Source: Streptomyces sp.
GTDB lineage: Bacteria; Actinomycetota; Actinomycetes; Streptomycetales; Streptomycetaceae
Direction: 5' to 3'
NCBI RefSeq assembly: GCF_031181555.1
Contig: NZ_JAPSKQ010000042.1
Coordinates: 1 to 42,724 of the forward strand
DNA: 42,724 nucleotides
Below the pieces are notes generated by a model. It was not told where the DNA came from, did not search any database, and was given only the letters and a program-made list of their open reading frames with translations. Shown piece after piece: positions 40,870 through 42,724 of the stretch; the stretch's first letter is position 1, and every line of letters begins with the position of its first letter. The translations under genes were made by a program, and so were the position numbers.

Positions 40870-42078
40870 TTACGGCCTGGTGACGGCGATCGGCAGGTGG
40901 CGTACGCCGACGATGACGGCCGGGTTCTGGTACGTGACGTCGTCGTAGGAAGGCACCTCGATGGTGGGGAAACGCTCCATCAGGGCGCGCAGCGCGATGC
41001 GCGCTTCCAGCCGGGCCAGGGGGGCGCCGAAGCAGAAGTGGATGCCGTGGCCGAAGGTCAGATGGGGATTCGGACAGCGGGCCATGTCGAAGGCGTCCGG
41101 GGACGTGAAGCGGGAGGGGTCGCGGTTGGCGGCGCCCAGGTGCACCATCAGCAGGGTGTCCGCCGGGATGTCGTGGCCGCCGAGCACCACCGGCCGGGTG
41201 GTGCGCCGCCCCAGTTCGGGGAAGGGCGGCAGCCAGCGCAGGACTTCCTCGATGGCGTCCGGCAGCCGGTCGGGGTTCTCCCGTAGCGCGGCGAGGGTGC
41301 CGGGATGCCGGTCGAAGGTGACCATGGCGTTGCCGAGCAGCGCGGTGGTGGTGATGTGCCCGGCGACCAGCAGCAGGGCGACGAAACCGACCATCTCCTG
41401 GTCCGCCAGTCGTGTTCCGTCGACCTCGGCGGTGAGGAGTCTGCTGGTGAGGTCGTCGCCGGGGTGGGCGCGGCGGTGCCGGATGTGGTCCAGCATGTAG
41501 CCGTTCATCTCACGCACGGTCGGGGCGATGGCCTCCAGCGCCCGTTCCAGGTCGGCCGTGTCGAGGCTGTCGCCGAGCTGGTCGCCGCCGAAGAGGGTGG
41601 CGGCCCACTCCTGGAACAGCCTGTGGTCCTCGGCGGGGATCCCGAGGAGTTCGGCGATCACGATGATCGGCAGCGGGTAGGCGAGGGTGTCGACCAGGTC
41701 GAACCGGTCGCGGTCGGCGACGCCGTCGAGCAGGCGCGCGCACACCGCCTCGATGCGCGGTGCGAGTCCGTGGACCACTCTCGGGGTGAAGGCCTGACTC
41801 ACCAGGGTGCGCAGCTTGCGGTGTTCCGGAGGATCCATCCCGACGAAGTTGCCCTGCCGGAAGTCCTCGAAGTCCTCCTGGGTGGGGGCGATCGGCGTCA
41901 TGTCGGAGGAGTACGTCGCCGGGTCCGCGAGTACGGCCGAGACGCCCTGGTGGTCCACGACATGCCACTGCCGCCGGTCCTCGTCGTACGTCACGGGGCC
42001 CGCGTCGCGCAAGGACCGCCACCGCTCGGGTAAGGCGTCAAGAGGCGATTCGGCTCCGGTCAGTTGTGTGCTTGTCAC
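40870..42078 (-). CDS. Cytochrome P450, probable peptide- or precursor-tailoring monooxygenase
   Basis: A 402-residue soluble bacterial class I P450. The heme loop FGHGIHFCFGAPLAR places the thiolate ligand at C349. The K-helix ExxR is E278-R281. The I-helix reads VAGHITTTALLGN (239-244 AGHITT), so the acidic residue that normally precedes the conserved Thr (AGxE/DT) is Ile242. The start is GTG 42078-42076, with a strong AAGGAG ribosome binding site five bases upstream (42089-42084). The stop is 89 bases before the cyclase start on the same strand, with no terminator between them, so it is probably the first gene of the operon. It likely hydroxylates or otherwise oxidises an amino acid, a carrier-bound residue or the finished peptide; the substrate cannot be read from the sequence. 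Redox partners are not in the window. Leu16 is a TTA codon. Confidence 0.95.
   Translation of the reverse strand: MTSTQLTGAESPLDALPERWRSLRDAGPVTYDEDRRQWHVVDHQGVSAVLADPATYSSDMTPIAPTQEDFEDFRQGNFVGMDPPEHRKLRTLVSQAFTPRVVHGLAPRIEAVCARLLDGVADRDRFDLVDTLAYPLPIIVIAELLGIPAEDHRLFQEWAATLFGGDQLGDSLDTADLERALEAIAPTVREMNGYMLDHIRHRRAHPGDDLTSRLLTAEVDGTRLADQEMVGFVALLLVAGHITTTALLGNAMVTFDRHPGTLAALRENPDRLPDAIEEVLRWLPPFPELGRRTTRPVVLGGHDIPADTLLMVHLGAANRDPSRFTSPDAFDMARCPNPHLTFGHGIHFCFGAPLARLEARIALRALMERFPTIEVPSYDDVTYQNPAVIVGVRHLPIAVTRP
42031..42033 (-). promoter_or_regulatory. TTA leucine codon (Leu16) near the start of the P450 gene
   Basis: In frame with GTG 42078 (15 codons upstream) within LDALPERW. A TTA this early in the first gene of a presumed operon is a classic position for bldA-dependent control. 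Confidence 0.85.
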
Positions 42079-42386
42079 CGTTTCTCCTTGGGTGAGAACG
42101 CGCCGGCCCGGCGGTGGGTCACCGACGATGCCGTGGTGCGACGGTGCCGTGGTTCGCCGCGGGCAGGGGTGGCCGTCACGGGCACGGCCACCGGGCGTGG
42201 CACCGCGGGGCGGCCCTCGCTCCGCGCCAGGTGGCCGCCGCGCGGCCCGGCCGGGCCGGGAGGGACCCGCCGATCCGCCCGCTCACGGCATTCCGGCCCC
42301 CGGCGTCAGCGCACCCGGGGACAGTTTCCGGACGGCGGGGCGGCGGCTCCGAGCGGTCCGGACGCCCGCCGAGCAGCGGACAGGCC

Positions 42387-42414
42387 CGCACGTGCGCAGC
42401 CTGGCAGCACGTGC
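42387..42414. repeat. Two CACGTG palindromes 19 bp apart
   Basis: CGCACGTGCG (42387-42396) and GCACGTGC (42407-42414) are each perfect palindromes. They could be paired protein-binding sites, or in RNA could pair with each other as an 8-bp stem with an 11-base loop. A further palindrome, GTGCCCCGGGCAC, follows at 42411-42423. Confidence 0.5.
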
Positions 42415-42561
42415 CCCGGGCACCAAGCAGACACCACCACGCCCCCCAGCGTCTTCTCCCGCGCAGCGACCCTGCACAGGACCCCCCTTGTCCCACGATT
42501 TCGCACTTCACATGCCAAGAACGCGCCTTCGACACAATCCATCCGGGCCGAGCGCGCTCAC

Positions 42562-42590
42562 AGTTTTCACGTTGGGTGATGAGATGGCAA
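42562..42590 (-). promoter_or_regulatory. Possible sigma-70-type promoter for the operon
   Basis: On the minus strand TTGCCA (42590-42585) resembles a -35 box (5 of 6 to TTGACA). It is followed by a 17-base spacer and AAAACT (42567-42562), a weak -10. Transcription would start near 42555 and give a leader of roughly 480 bases before the P450 GTG. Confidence 0.3.
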
Positions 42591-42609
42591 CCCCTAGGAA
42601 TTGAAGGGG
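42591..42609. promoter_or_regulatory. Inverted repeat CCCCT-N9-AGGGG abutting the putative -35 box
   Basis: The arms 42591-42595 and 42605-42609 lie directly upstream of the possible -35 element, a normal position for an activator site. The direct repeat GAGATGGC flanks it (42581-42588 and 42609-42616). A second small inverted repeat, CTCAG-N8-CTGAG, is at 42618-42635. The binding protein is unknown; no regulator gene is in the window. Confidence 0.3.
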
Positions 42610-42724
42610 AGATGGCCCTCAGACGACCCACTGAGAAGGCCGGGTGTCCCGATGTCTCGCACTCAAACCTGGTGAGCGGAAAGAGAATTCACCTGTTCTG
42701 CACGCCCCGCCACACGCCCCCCTC

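Larger units (their letters stand above)
42079..42724. other. 646-base upstream region without a convincing gene
   Basis: Between the P450 start and the right edge I find no frame with a plausible start, ribosome binding site and recognisable protein. Short open frames here are arginine/proline-rich and typical of noncoding GC-rich DNA. The part nearest the edge (about 42480-42724) is visibly richer in A/T than the genes and holds the possible promoter and inverted repeats listed separately. The middle holds two CACGTG palindromes. This is probably the operon's control region with a long leader. Confidence 0.6.

Noticed and set aside
42176..42631. Small minus-strand open frames in the upstream region (about 64-151 codons)
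   Set aside because: They overlap one another in different frames, have Arg/Ala/Pro/Gly-rich products with no family resemblance, and lack convincing ribosome binding sites.

Overview
The window is very GC-rich, with the strong third-position G/C bias of an actinomycete. The gene types, and the use of TTA as a rare leucine codon, point to a Streptomyces-like chromosome. All recognisable genes lie on the minus strand, so the region reads from right to left. It is the core of one large non-ribosomal peptide synthetase (NRPS) cluster. I see no RNA genes, insertion sequences, CRISPR arrays or phage genes.

Layout in transcription order: a 646-base upstream region with a possible promoter and inverted repeats (42724-42079); a cytochrome P450 (42078-40870); a cytoplasmic serine hydrolase of the penicillin-binding-protein fold, best read as a stand-alone PBP-type thioesterase/cyclase (40780-39428); a 6197-residue NRPS with modules 1-5 (39270-20677); a 6638-residue NRPS with modules 6-10 (20663-747); a small MbtH-like adenylation chaperone (641-438); and a long hairpin terminator (415-369). 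After that comes the start of a separate GNAT acetyltransferase, cut by the left edge (335-1).

The ten modules read A-T / C-A-T-E / C-A-T-E / C-A-T-E / C-A-T // C-A-T-E / C-A-T / C-A-T-E / C-A-T / C-A-T-E. The type of each condensation domain (LCL or DCL) agrees with whether the previous module carries an epimerase, so the assembly line is internally consistent. The predicted chain is L-X1, D-Y2, D-Val/Ile3, D-Y4, L-X5, D-basic6, L-Thr7, D-basic8, L-Val9, D-X10. X and Y are residues whose binding pockets I cannot assign with confidence; X is used three times and Y twice. The last module ends in an epimerization domain with no thioesterase. A D-residue at the C terminus, an unacylated L-residue at the N terminus and a neighbouring PBP-type hydrolase match the arrangement known from surugamide- and desotamide-type pathways. 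The likely product is therefore a head-to-tail macrolactam decapeptide, possibly oxidised by the P450.

Three genes of the putative operon (P450, cyclase, second NRPS) each contain one in-frame TTA codon, which suggests developmental control through the bldA leucyl-tRNA. No precursor-supply, transport or regulator gene is inside the window, so the full cluster probably extends beyond one or both edges.
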